DNA of 64,000 nucleotides from Mauremys mutica. Lineage: Eukaryota > Chordata > Testudines > Geoemydidae. The notes under the pieces are model-generated. The model was given only the letters and a program-made list of their open reading frames with translations, did no database searches and was not told the origin of the DNA. Positions 1 through 11,197 of this stretch are shown here, piece after piece; positions within the stretch are counted from its first letter, which is position 1, and each line of letters opens with the position of its first letter. The position numbers and the translations under genes were made by a program. The stretch spans positions 16,959,105 to 17,023,104 of the forward strand of contig NC_059081.1 in NCBI RefSeq assembly GCF_020497125.1, in the 5' to 3' direction.

Positions 1-378
1 GAGGGGAAGGGCAGATCTGAAACACGATGCTTTTAATAAAAATCTGAACAAACAGTTACTATATTTAACACACTCCTTGTCCTTTTAAACAATGATTTAT
101 ATACTCTATTTACACAGGAGTGAAACAGAATTTGGGTGATGTAATACTGGACTTTCAGGTATTATGCCCACAGGTTATTAACAGTTAATTCCCAGAACTC
201 CAAAAATAGATTATATAGGAGTAGATTAGAAATCTCATATAGTGAAGTCATTGGGGAAATAAATTATTTTCACTCTGAGCCTGAACCTGAGATATGTAGA
301 AAGTCCTTAACACTCATTCAGTGGGAACTTGGAGAACAGAGCACTCTGTTGGTTCAGATCTCATATGCACAGGTTCAC
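1..378. other. No recognised feature
   Basis: AT-rich sequence with stop codons in all frames. No repeat, exon or RNA gene is recognised here. Confidence 0.5.
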
Positions 379-381
379 TAT

Positions 382-596
382 GGACTTGTCTACACAGGGA
401 AATTGCCCAGCATACCTACTGCAGAATGAGCTATTCTATAATAGATATTTTGGAATAGGTCCCACTGTGGATACTGTTCTGGAATAAAAGTCACTTTTAA
501 AAGTGTCCACAGGGGGGCACTATTCCAGAGTAGATACTGTGGGATATCTTAGTCTACTGTAAATATGGAGGTCAATTTCCCAGCGTAGACAAGGCC
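382..596. mobile_element. Non-autonomous DNA transposon (MITE), inverted ends
   Basis: The two ends are inverted copies: the left reads ggacttgtctacacagggaa and the right, reverse-complemented, reads ggccttgtctacgctgggaa. The interior has no ORF. A TAT triplet flanks both ends (379-381 and 597-599), which would suit the 3-bp duplication of PIF/Harbinger elements, but the exact edge is ambiguous. The family is inferred; the inverted ends are seen directly. Confidence 0.6.
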
Positions 597-1010
597 TATA
601 ACTAGAATTGCAATGATTTGAAATCTTCCTATTGATTTCAGTGGACATTGGATCAAGCCAATAAGCACCATCCTGCTCCCACTTAAGTCAATGGAAGTTT
701 TGCTATTGATTTTATTGGGAGTTGGAGCAGACCCTACAAGTGGGTTCCAATTGTGTTTTCAAAAAATGTCTCAATAATGGCTCAAATCCTACCAAGATCC
801 ACAATCAGAGAACATAAGTGAAGGGAAATTCTGCATGCCCATGTCTACTAGAATAGAAGCATTTGGCCAGTAGCCCAGGCATTTTAACAAAGTATTCTTT
901 GCAGAAAGGGGAGGACAGTTTCAAAGCGCTTGAAACATAGTTAATGGATTTGATTCTCAGACTACATCTGAACCTGGGGAGCAATTTGCAGTTCATGTAA
1001 TCATACCCAT
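597..1010. other. No recognised feature
   Basis: AT-rich DNA without a credible ORF or repeat. A 63-codon minus-strand reading frame here looks random. Confidence 0.4.
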
Positions 1011-1030
1011 GCTAGCTTTAATCTAGCTAG

Positions 1031-1161
1031 ATTGCTAAAAATAGCAGTGAGGACTCAACAACACTGGCTTTGGCACAAACTTTACAAGCATGCATGGTAT
1101 ATATTTGCATTGCCTGGGATGTGCCACATGCCTCCACATCCTCACTGCTATTTTTAGTGAG
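1031..1161. mobile_element. MITE with 'ctaaaaatagcagtg' inverted ends
   Basis: Positions 1031-1053 and 1139-1161 are inverted copies built on the core ctaaaaatagcagtgagga, with about 85 bp between. Related inverted pairs recur at 1455-1622 and 6905-7065, so this is a dispersed family. No coding capacity. The superfamily is not assignable from the sequence alone. Confidence 0.6.
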
Positions 1162-1454
1162 CAGGCATGGTGGGTATGTCTATACAAGCTGCAAATTACA
1201 TCCCCATTTGCAGTGTAGATATAGTCTCAGAGGACCTGTGTTGGGAGATCTGCACTACCTTAGCATGCAATCTCCCCTCCCTAGCCACCCAGCGTGGAAT
1301 CCATCAAGTCTATGCGGGACATCACTACAAAGATTTAATTTACCTTAGATGCACTTAGAACAATCTTGCATTGCATGAGTAGGGACATATTATCATATGT
1401 CTACAATGCAGCTGGGAGGTGTGATTCCTAGCAGTGGTAGATAGACTTGTGCTG

Positions 1455-1622
1455 GCTCAGCTTGAGCTAACATGCTAAAAATAGCAATGTGAACATTATG
1501 GCACTGGCAGCGGCTCAGGCTAGCCACCTGAGCTTGGACCCAAGTGGCTGGGTGGGCTTGGACTCGAGTACTGCAATGTCCACACTGCTATTTTTAGCAC
1601 ACTAGCAGGAGCTGAGCTAGCG
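1455..1622. mobile_element. MITE, second copy of the 'ctaaaaatagca' family
   Basis: Arms at about 1455-1495 and 1574-1622 are imperfect inverted repeats. Both carry the ctaaaaatagca core and an outer gctcagc-like segment. No ORF. It has diverged from the copy at 1031-1161. Confidence 0.6.
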
Positions 1623-1660
1623 TGAGTGTGTGGTTTCCATGATATACAGGGTTTACAGTT

Positions 1661-1712
1661 TGGTTCAATGGCTCTCAGCACCCCCCACTATAAAAATTGA
1701 TCCAGCACCCCT
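1661..1712. repeat. Fragment of a dispersed repeat shared with 44957-45083
   Basis: The stretch around ggctctcagcacccccc and ctataaaaattg is the reverse complement of part of 44957-45010, so it is a fragment of one dispersed family. No ORF. Confidence 0.5.
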
Positions 1713-2255
1713 GTTCATATGAGCAAAGGTTTGCAAATTCAGGACCAAGGTGAATCAAACAGAAAAAAAATGGCTCATGTTGTTAACACTGATGAATACT
1801 GCTTTATAATTGAAACCTGGCCCCTAGTGGGATCAATTTCAAGAATGTTTAAACAGGTTGGCACTTTAAGTCCGTGAATTTTTCCCCCTGCAGCAGAATA
1901 TATTGGAATTTATTCCTGATTTTAAAAACTTGACTAGCAAATGGACCACATACCCGGATATGGGTTGCATGACAACACCATTTTAATATTAAGCACAGTC
2001 ATGACAAATATCATTCCTTAACATAAAAAGGTCTCATACAATATTCACAACTTATAGAAAATGTACCTTGGGTCTAAATATATAACGTGGAGGCAGGAAG
2101 TCAGCCAAATTCTTCAGAATTAAAGGAAACTTGTATCCAGAATAGGACAATGATCTTAAATCATCCTTAGCCAGGTTCTCCTATCCCCCTTATACCCTGC
2201 AGTGGAGCTAAACAAGAGACCAGATGAGTGACCTGGATGAAGCTAGCAACAGATC

Positions 2256-2550
2256 AGAGGGTATGTCTACACGTTAATTAAACTCTCACAGCTGGCCCTT
2301 GTCAGCTGGCTTGGGCTACAGAGCTGTCAAATTGCAATGTAGACATTCAAGCTCAGCCTGGGCTCTGGGATTCTGCCCCCTCTCAGAGTCCCAGAGTTTG
2401 GGCTGCAGCCTGAGCCCAAACATCTAAATCACAATTTTACAACCTCATAGCCTCAGCACCACAAGCCTGGCTCAGCTGACACAGGCCAGTCGCAGGTGTT
2501 CAATTTTAAAATCTGTTGCAAAGAGTCTCAGAGTCTACATTACGGCTAGC
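2256..2550. mobile_element. Probable MITE, worn
   Basis: It begins with a gtatgtctacacgttaatta-like end and finishes with a reversed copy around gagtctacattac. The middle pairs loosely with itself: cagctggc...cacaggccag and the mirrored ggctcagctgacacaggcc. It resembles the other 'tgtctacact' MITEs in the window (382, 25970, 35108). Edges are approximate. Confidence 0.45.
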
Positions 2551-2849
2551 GGTGTTTCTCCCAGGAACCGGGGTGTTCGAATTTACAGAGGGGATGAGGG
2601 CCAAGGGATGAGACTGTGTGGGCGAAGGTAGGCTGTATGGCTCCATAGTAAAAACTGAAAAATGTTTTATGACCATTTTATTAGATTTAACTCATGTTTT
2701 TAAATCATCACACAAATTAAAGTTGGCTACTCAAGCCTACTATGAAGTACTACATCTACATCCTTTGTGGTTTCTTGTTGTAATTTTGCACAGCTCTGTT
2801 AATGAACGTCTCGAATGCAGTGCATTCATATTTGGGGCTTTTTGTGTGT

Positions 2850-4550
2850 CCGCTACCTCCAGTTCTTCATGATATGCTCATGATCAGGCAGAAGGTGACT
2901 TCTTTCTGAACACAAAATTCCATTCAAAGAATGCTCAACTGTAGCTGCTGTGACTGGGAGTAGCAACAGATGAACTCCAATTTCTTTCATCCTAGGAAAC
3001 ACAAAACAAAGATTGGGTCGAACCACTAGTGATGATAAGGAAGAAGTTGAAGTTAAATCTTCATTCATTCATGGTATGATATTCCACTCTGTGTTCAAAA
3101 TTCTCTATTCTGTCCTGATTACATAGCAGCTCCATTGCTGGTAGTGCCTCACTCTACTCAGCTGTAAGTGTTTTATAAGACATAGTGGTTGAGTAGAAGC
3201 TAGAAATCACTATTGTAGATTTGTAAGACTCAAGTCTGTGTTCTTTTTCAGCTGGCTTAACAAACACTTCTTGTGCTCTTCACTTAAGGATTCAGTATAA
3301 GTGCCTTCATTTGTCAACTTCTGGGCTGAATTCTTTGCTTCTTCCAGTACGTTTTCAATGGATAGCTGTCTGATTGATCCAAGGGTAGCTTCTATTGCTG
3401 GACAAAGATCTACTACTGTTATAGCAGATTTTTGGATAGCATTGTTTAATGACCCAAGTGGTTTTAAGAGTAGACTTACAAGAGAGAGAATGGCAATAAT
3501 CTTCTCTGAACTTAGTAGCAAAAGTAGTCAACTAGCTGCACTACTTAGATCTCTCCTATCTTAGTGGATACTTTCTAAAGCCAGTAATAATGGTTTCAGT
3601 AATTTAAAGACAACAGCCAAGGATCACTCATGAGAAAGCCAGCAAGTTTTTCCAGGTTGGACTAATTTGAACTTCAGTCCTAGTGTATCTTCTATTTGTT
3701 TACAAGATGTTCAGTTCTTTTGGACTCTTGCTGAAAAAAGAGTATAACAAAGCCATTAAATTCATGGCTTTTTTAATGTCTTTTGAGGATTCTGCAGCTC
3801 ATATTAGTGCTAGTTGGAGTAGATGGTCTCTGCAGTGTGTATAGGAGAGATTATGGTTACACTTTTCTCTGAGGAAAGCTTGTACACCACTATGTCGTCC
3901 AGAGAAGTTTGCAACTCCATCAAATGCACAAGTGGCCATCTGTTTGGGGTTCAATTTACAAGCATTTAACTCTTCTAAGATGTCACAGATGCAGCTGATA
4001 TGTCTTCTGTAACCTGAACATCTAGAATGCATCTACTGGCCTACCATGGACATCAGAATAACGTACTCAGTGACTTAATACTTGATCTCTATTTGCACTG
4101 GTACATTCACCAGCCATGTATGCACATTTTTTTAATGTGATGAGATCATTCTTTGCTTTTTCGACTGCTGTGTCTTTCACTGTTGCACCGCATGGTTCTA
4201 GCCAGTTAGTTGAGTTTTTTGCAGAAAGATAGCGAGCATTTGCCAATCATGTTTGAAACCAGTATCCAACTTCAGGGTTAACATGCAACAATGCACTTAA
4301 CATTGGCCTCCAGTTTGTAGTGTGTGGTATCTCTTGCTTAAATAGAAAGTATGATGCAACAGCCTTGTTGGTTCACATAAACTGAGTTGTGTCTCCAGCA
4401 TTCTTAACAGCCTTATTAAGTACTTCTAAAATTGGCTTTGACAGTGACTGGCTTATAAGACTCTGCATGTTGATGCAGTCCAGAAGCATGGAGTTTTGCA
4501 GCCTTTTCATGTAGGTTGTCAGTATTGGCTTGGCTGATCAGTCTGGCAAA
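2850..4550 (-). pseudogene. Decayed hAT-superfamily transposase (ZMYM1-like type)
   Basis: Three minus-strand open pieces in different frames read through parts of one transposase, at 3799-4032, 3210-3521 and 2853-3068. The first carries AFDGVANFSGRHSGVQAFLR and HCRDHLLQLAL, typical of the RNase H-like core of hAT transposases related to ZMYM1-type host proteins. The last carries PVTAATVEHSL followed by LLPDHEH, matching the C-terminal hAT dimerisation region. In an active element the protein cuts and pastes DNA with 8-bp target duplications. This copy is broken by many stops and frameshifts, and no convincing terminal repeats were found. It could have supplied some of the non-autonomous hAT copies nearby, but nothing here links its ends to theirs. 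Confidence 0.75.
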
Positions 4551-4569
4551 TCAAGCTCCTCCACTTTTA

Positions 4570-5045
4570 CTATATAAATCCAAGATACACCCACATCTTG
4601 AATAGTGTGTGCCGTTCTGGTCACCCCATCTCAAAAAATATATATTGGAATTGGAAAAGGTAAAGAGAAGGGCAACAAAAATGATTAGGGGTAGGGATTA
4701 AAAAGACTTGGACTTTTCAGCTTGGAAAAGAGATAACTAAAGGGGGATATGATAGAGGCCTATAAAATCTTGACTGATGTGGAGAAAGTGAATAAGGAAG
4801 TGTTATTTTCCTGTTCACTTAACACAAGAACCAGGGGTCACCCAATGACATTAATAGGCAGCAAGTTTAAAACAAACAAAAGGAAGTACTTCTTCATACA
4901 ACGTACAGTCAACCTGTGGAACATTTGCCAGGGATGTTGTGCAGGCCAAAATTATAACAGGGTTCAAAAAAGAGCTAAATAAGTTCATGGAGGATAGGTC
5001 CATCAATGACTATTAGCCAGGATGAGCAGGGATGCAACACCATGC
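4570..5045 (+). mobile_element. CR1-type LINE, 3' region, old copy
   Basis: Sequence of the end of a CR1-like reverse transcriptase ORF and the following 3' region is recognisable: cacccacatcttgaata..., a gatatgatagaggcctata stretch, and ttcatggaggataggtcc. The same family appears in reverse orientation at 11198-12486. It is 5'-truncated and frame-broken. One open piece (4749-4982, plus) is a remnant, not a gene. Confidence 0.75.
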
Positions 5046-5061
5046 TTTGAGTGTCCCTAGC

Positions 5062-5099
5062 CTGTCCCATTTTTTTCACAGTTGCTATCTGGTAACCCT
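5062..5099. mobile_element. Fragment of a 'gggtgaccag' MITE
   Basis: The segment cccatttttttcacagttgc followed by tatctggtaacccta matches the right half of the complete small MITE at 59316-59428. The left half is absent. Confidence 0.5.
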
Positions 5100-5159
5100 A
5101 CAAATAATGCATTTTAAAAATGTTAGCCTACTAGGAAACGTACATTTATATAAGTTTCC

Positions 5160-5900
5160 CAATCACAAATCTAGCATTCTGGAGCAAAGTCACTAAAATA
5201 TAGTCCAACAAACAAATGTTCCTTTAATGTGTCCCTCCCTTCTCCCTCCACCCCACCCCACCCCACTCATAGATGATGTCCTTGGTCAGTGGAGACCCAG
5301 AGTTCAGAGGTGCTTTCATGTGAGTTCATCTCCCACCCTGGGAGCTGTTCGGGGGAAAGTGGGAGGGAAGAAGACATCTTGCTTGTTCCTCCCAACACTC
5401 ACCACTCACTCTGGCCACTTACCACTTGCTCTGGCTGCACACTCTGGCCAATGTTGTTTGTCATGCTGCCATTCACTCCACCACTCTGTCCCCAATGGCC
5501 CTGCGCCATCACCTTCTGCTGCCATCTGCCACTGTGACCTCTGCCAGTCAATCTCTTGAGGTTCCACCCAGCTCTCAGTGATTTCAGCTCTCAGTGGGGA
5601 ACCACACTGCTACTGCAGGCTGGGCAGTTTCTTCCACAGAAACACTGTCCCACAGCAGGTCTAAGTACTTAGACCTGATTATCAGTGATTTCAGCTCTAG
5701 TGGTCACTTAAACCAAAAGACTCCCTATGGAGCCTAATCAGCTCTATCTTTAAATGGGTTGAGGGGCAGGTTAAATAGTGCCTGTGACTCTTAGGCAGAG
5801 CCCACACCAGCGAGCAAAACACCTGCGCCCCACCCTCTCTCTCCCCACTGGGATCTGGCATCCAGACCCCCTGCTTAGCGAGGTCAGTTCAGCTGAGGTG
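5160..5900. other. GC-enriched stretch, not identified
   Basis: More GC-rich than its surroundings, with a CCACCCC-type pyrimidine run near 5240. A tcagtgatttcagctct motif occurs at about 5576 and again at about 5683, suggesting an internal duplication or a dispersed repeat. The plus-strand reading frames at 5227-5559 and 5289-5537 overlap in different frames and show no domain. Confidence 0.35.
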
Positions 5901-5902
5901 AC

Positions 5903-6058
5903 CAGTGCTTAATTTGTAATGAAAGAGGTGCCGGAACTCAGGCAAGTTTGTTACTTTCATAACTGATGTGGCAAGGCCAGAGGTCCCAGGGATATGATCT
6001 GCCAGGCCTAGAGTGCCAGGGCTCAGTCCTGGCAAGCCCTAGCACAGATTAAGCACTG
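5903..6058. mobile_element. Small hAT-like MITE
   Basis: The left end cagtgcttaatttgtaatg is mirrored by the right end cagattaagcactg. CAGTG ends suit hAT elements. A clean 8-bp target duplication is not evident, so the superfamily is inferred from the ends only. Confidence 0.5.
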
Positions 6059-6462
6059 AGGGAGATCCCCCTCATTCAGGCAAGCTAAGCACAGTTCTGC
6101 AATAAGGATAACATTTGATTACCCCAGCATTCAGTACTAAAGTGATTTGTGACCTAGCACCAGCCAAAATTGATCACTTGGACAACACAGCTCTGTCGCT
6201 GTATACCTAGGTAGAGTAGGTGTGTTCATGTAACTACAGTCAGGTCCTGAAGCCTTTCGCCCTACCCCGGCTCATCACTAGCTGTCAGGAGAGAGCTCAT
6301 TCAGACCTTGCTTACAAATCATAATTTGAAATTATTAGGTTGGCCAATATAGCCGAAACAAATGCACTGACATTGTCATAAACAACTGTATAAGAAAGCT
6401 AGTCTTTGTTCACACTTTTCAAACCCATTATGCCTTCTCAGGTACAAGTATTTTATCATATA

Positions 6463-6782
6463 CTGTATATCAGTGGTGAACATGGCCCGTCAGGGTAATC
6501 CACTGGCGGGCAATGACACAGTTTGTTTACATTGACTGTCCACAAGCACGGCCACCCACAGCTCCCGGTGTCCGCGGTTCGCCATTCCCGGCCAATGGGA
6601 GCTGCGGGAAGCAGTGGCCAGGCCGCGCCACTTCCCAGCTCCCATTGGCCGGGAATGGCGAACCGTGGACAATGGGAGCTGTGGGCAACCGTGCCTGCAG
6701 ATGGTCAATGTAAACAAACTGTTTTGTGGCCCACCAGCAGATTACCTTGGCGGGCCGCAGGTTGCCCACCACTGCTGTATAT
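6463..6782. mobile_element. Palindromic hAT MITE with 8-bp target duplication
   Basis: The element occupies 6471-6774 and is flanked on both sides by ctgtatat, an exact 8-bp duplication as made by hAT transposases. The ends are cagtggtg... and ...caccactg. The two halves are inverted copies along almost their whole length, for example gttcgccattcccggccaat near 6577 and its complement near 6645. It is GC- and CpG-rich. Four reading frames over this palindrome are by-products of the symmetry. Confidence 0.9.
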
Positions 6783-6904
6783 GCTTTCAAAGTGCGTATT
6801 AATGTTTCAATTTCAATTCAAATTTCCAACCAATGACTAAATTGGCAATACTGTATGTAACAGGTTGATCACTGGGGGTGGGGGGTGTTGGGAAATCTCT
6901 GTAG

Positions 6905-7065
6905 GCTAGAACTACAGCACTAAAAATAGCAGTGTAGATGTTCAGGCCTGAGCTAGAGCTCAGGCTCCGAAGCCTGAGGACAGGGTAGTCTTCAGAACCC
7001 ACGATCCAGCTCAAGATGCAATGTCTACATACACCGTTGTTTTTAGCACTGTAGTGTGAGCTCTA
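6905..7065. mobile_element. MITE, third copy of the 'ctaaaaatagca' family
   Basis: Arms at about 6905-6945 (agcactaaaaatagcagtg...) and 7018-7065 (...gttgtttttagcactgtag) are inverted. They continue outward and inward with gagctctag-like segments. Same family as 1031-1161 and 1455-1622. Confidence 0.55.
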
Positions 7066-7224
7066 GTCTGTAGATCTGGGCTCTGAGACTCGCTGCTGTG
7101 AGTTGTAAAATGCAGTATAAACATATCCTTAGGCCTAGAACATTTAAAAATGTTACATATTATCAGTGAAGTTGATAACTAATCACATCCTCTAATTTGA
7201 GGCAGACAGGGCACAGGCCTGTGT

Positions 7225-7555
7225 ATTGATGGAAGGGATGTTCTTGAGGTTAAAGCACTGGACTGAAACTCAGGAGTTCTGAGTTCAATTCTTGATTTAG
7301 CCACAGAGTTCCTGTATGATTTTGGTCACCTATTCTCTTTATATGACTTAGTTGCTCATCTGAAAAATAGGCATACTACTACTCCCTTCCTCCTGCCCTT
7401 TGCCTATCTAGCTTGTGAGCTCTTTGGGGCCAGGGGACATACACTGTCTCTCACTGTAAGTGTGTGCATGGCCTAGCACAATGGGACCCTGATCTCAGCT
7501 GTGGCCTCTAGGGTGCTACTTTAATGTAAATGATAATCAATAATAATGATGGAGC
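7225..7555 (+). mobile_element. MIR-like CORE-SINE
   Basis: The head resembles a tRNA promoter: ggttaaagcactgga for box A and gagttctgagttcaattc for box B. A worn CORE domain follows (gccacagagttcc...cttagttgctcatctgaaaaa). The tail is gagctctttggggccagggg ... gcctagcacaatgggacc, ending in AATAATAAT repeats. This head-CORE-tail order is that of MIR-type SINEs mobilised by L2/L3 LINEs. It is diverged and presumably inactive. Confidence 0.7.
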
Positions 7556-7559
7556 AAAC

Positions 7560-10500
7560 TATATCAATGCTGGTGCAATATAAAATCAAACAGATACGCT
7601 AAGCTAGGTTATTGAATTTATCTTCTATAAATGAAGCCAGTTTGCAGGGAAAGATGGGTAGATCAAAGTCCTATTTACCTGATGGCCTGGTAGCAGCAGT
7701 GCTAGATTTCCCACATAGCTAGAGTGTGATTCAATATAGCCTTTTAGGGTTTGCTGGCTCCTTTTCCTCCTAGAGATGGGAGAATAATTCAATCTCCATG
7801 CTCATTCAAGTCATTGGCCTCCTTCTGCAACTAGAAAAAAGGATGCCATGAGGCGGTGCAAAATTTGATGGTGACCAGAAAGATGGCCTTGTAGATCCTG
7901 TTGAATTAGTGTTAAATACTTATAGCTGGCAGAGGGAAAACTGGGCTGCACTGGGCTTTCCAACTTATTTCATAAGTTTCTTGAGAAAAATGACTCATTT
8001 AGGATATTTCCTCAAAGCATTCCAAAGAAAACAACATGTCTAAGTTCATGGTAGACAATAGACATGCTTTTCTGCAATCCTATTCTCACTTTTATCTAGT
8101 CTCTCCGCACATAAGAAAAAAAACCAAAAAAGATAAACCTGTCACCAAAGTTTCCACAGACTTAGCTTATCTGCCCCACATATTTCTATACTATACTACA
8201 ATATAATAGGCTGTTTATTTAGGTCCAGATTCTGATTCTTTTACACTTATAAATCCAGGATAACTCCACTGGGTTTAATGGAATTATTCAGATTTACACC
8301 AGTGTAACTGAGACTAGAATCCATCCCACATACTTTATATGTAAGAGAGAGTATGTAAATTTAAAGTACACTTGTTTTATCTGAGGCTCAGACTACATAA
8401 TTATTAAAGATCTACGGTCAGGTCCTGTCACTCACTGTTCCTTGCTCCTTGATCAATGGGACTCTTTGAGGAGTAAAGTACAATTCAGTATTAAAAAAGT
8501 GTGGCAGAATATAGCTATTAGTGAGAATGGAGAAATAAACATTTCTATGTGCTATTTTGTATTTAATTTCTTCTTGCCTTTAAATAAGGTTGAAGATCAT
8601 TTTATTTTTTAAAAAAGAACTTGCTAACCTGACAGAAGCTTCAGAGCTCAACATGTAATGCAGCAGCTACATGTATTTGCATGTTCAAGTGTTGTAAATT
8701 GTCATTAATGACCTGATTCAGTACCCAAACCCAAAGCTGAGACAGATTTTCAGATTAGCATGTGCTCCAATATTTTTCCAAAGAGGACATTCCTCTTTGT
8801 AGACCTACATTTCACCCATGCAATGATACAGTTGTATATATATACATGCTGTGCCTAGTGCCCTCCAACTGAACCACAGTGCATAGTTCAGGAGACCCAG
8901 ACAATAACCATCTGCCTTAAACAGATGGGATCAGGTAAAATGAATTCCCAAATTCTTCTAACCCTAAATACCAACTAAAGAAAGAAGCACATCTGAATAC
9001 ACAAAAAGTGCATTTTTATAAAAATGTAAAACAAATAGTGAACCATTCCAAGATTATGCATTTCATTTCTCAGCATATAAATGAGGAGCATTCACTCTGG
9101 GCTGTTCATACATTTTACATTTAACAAACATCCATATGTCAAGTAGAACTTCCACACTCTTCCCTGCTGGAGTTTTCTTCTTTCAACTTGGTAGGGAACA
9201 TTTATGATCTTTATTCCACCAAATAAATCTAAGGAATAGATTTTGCTCAAGGCCTCTATTTTTTAATTTCAGAGAAATGAATCAATTCATGGTTCAGGCA
9301 GTCTTGTTATTAAGACGGCCGAACATCTGTGCAAAAAAACCCCCAACCTAATTCATTACACAATTTTATTAAAATATTTTTAGATTAAGCACTGGCTAAT
9401 TTCTTTAGTTTTATAACTCTGAAAGTAGTGTTCTTAAGATCTTTATGTCAAACTAAAACTTTAAATCGGGATTGTATAGTATACGTACAGAGCAATTTGA
9501 TGATATGGAAAATACTTTGTATAGAGAAAGCTCAAAATCCCTTTCCTAATTACTTAAATACTTCACTCCTTACTCAGGCAAAACTCCAATTGCCACTGCC
9601 ATCAGCTTTCCCTGAGTGAGGAGTGCTGGGCAAGATCTACAGTCTTTTAGAAATTAATATTCGCTTTGCATGTATTATGTCATGATCATACACACTGCTT
9701 CATATTTCTTATATACTACAGAATATCAAGCTGTGCTTTGTTAAAATAAGTCAAATTAATTTAGAAAATACTCCATCAAAAGAATTTACTGTGACAATTT
9801 ACAATTTACTGTGACAATTTTGGTTTAAAGAGATATATTAATTTCTTAATCGGATACAATAGTTGCACTTAAATAAATGACTAACTGGTAGAATTTTTTT
9901 ATCAGTTTGTGAGATATTTCTTCTATATACAAGAAGGAACACTGATAGAATAGTAACGTCTTTTGAATAGGTGATAATTTTTCAAAAGGTATCCACTGTA
10001 ATGTTAGTTTAAATGTGATTTAAACAGTACTTTGATACAAATAATATTAATCTTAAACAAGCACTGAACTGTTTTTCCCTACCCCCTTTAGCCAATATGT
10101 AAACATTCTAGTCTTCTTCATCGGACTAATGTTGTTTAAAGAGTTCTTGTTTATGTACTATATAGGATCTGTGTAGTTTGGTACATTTGATATCTTTAAC
10201 CCATTAACTATTTAGTGCAGTCTCTGAATTTATTTTTACAGTCTCCTGTTGTGTGTCTTGCTTTTCAGGGAGATGTCCCCTTTAATGTATATCTCTGTAG
10301 AAGAATGGATTATCTCACTGCATTCTGTGATCTCTTAGTTCATACAATAAGATGCAGACAATAAAATGCCTCCTTTTTCTGTCTGTCAGTTATCCACAGT
10401 ACTGACCTAGCCAGCTTAAAATCATGGAAAAGACCTTTTTTTAAATTGTGACACAGGGCATTGTATCAGAGATTGAAAGGAAGAAAGCCTGTTTAATTCA

Positions 10501-11190
10501 CAGATAATACAATAGTAGTGCTTTTTAATGACCTAGTGGCTACATATTCCCTGTTCATTGAACTATCCAAATTTACACTCATCTAGAGAAATATACATTT
10601 GGTCAAATATTAGAAATGTTCTTAATAGACTTTCCCTCTTGAGCCCACATTTCAAATGCTGGTTCATAGAAGAAATGAGTTCACATAATAAATAAAGCAT
10701 ATGATGTATTTTAGGACTGAGGCATTGTCAGCTGTGTTGGAAAAAACAGTGCAAGATTTGTCTGCTCTGTAAGTTTCATTCAAGCAAGTTCTGTTAGTTC
10801 ATTACTATAATGAATAACAGAAACCACACAAAATGTAAATAGAAAAAAATGTTATTTAATTATTTTAATTGGCAGCTACCCAGATAATGCAAATGAACAC
10901 CAAGAGCCAAATTCTGCCCTCACTTACAGTCTCACACATCACTGAAGGACTGTAAGGGTTTCCCTTAAAAAAGGGAATGTGTCACCACATTTGTACCACA
11001 TGTTCTTCAGATTTACAAATGTAACACGTTCTCAGATTTAGCACTGTCCTGGACTCGAAGGAACATGGCTATTAAATAATTTGACAAAATAAGCAACTTA
11101 GGTATATGTGCCTGGCGTCTTAAAATTGCATTTTATTCTGTCTTTATCCACTGGCAGGTGTTGGAAGTCTGAGTAGATAGAATACTGAGC
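7560..11190. other. AT-rich DNA, no gene recognised
   Basis: About 3.6 kb with no convincing exon, RNA gene or transposon. There is an exact short tandem duplication at about 9785-9821: tttactgtgacaattt appears twice about 20 bp apart. Small reading frames such as 9428-9619 look random. Confidence 0.45.
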
Positions 11191-11197
11191 CACAAAA

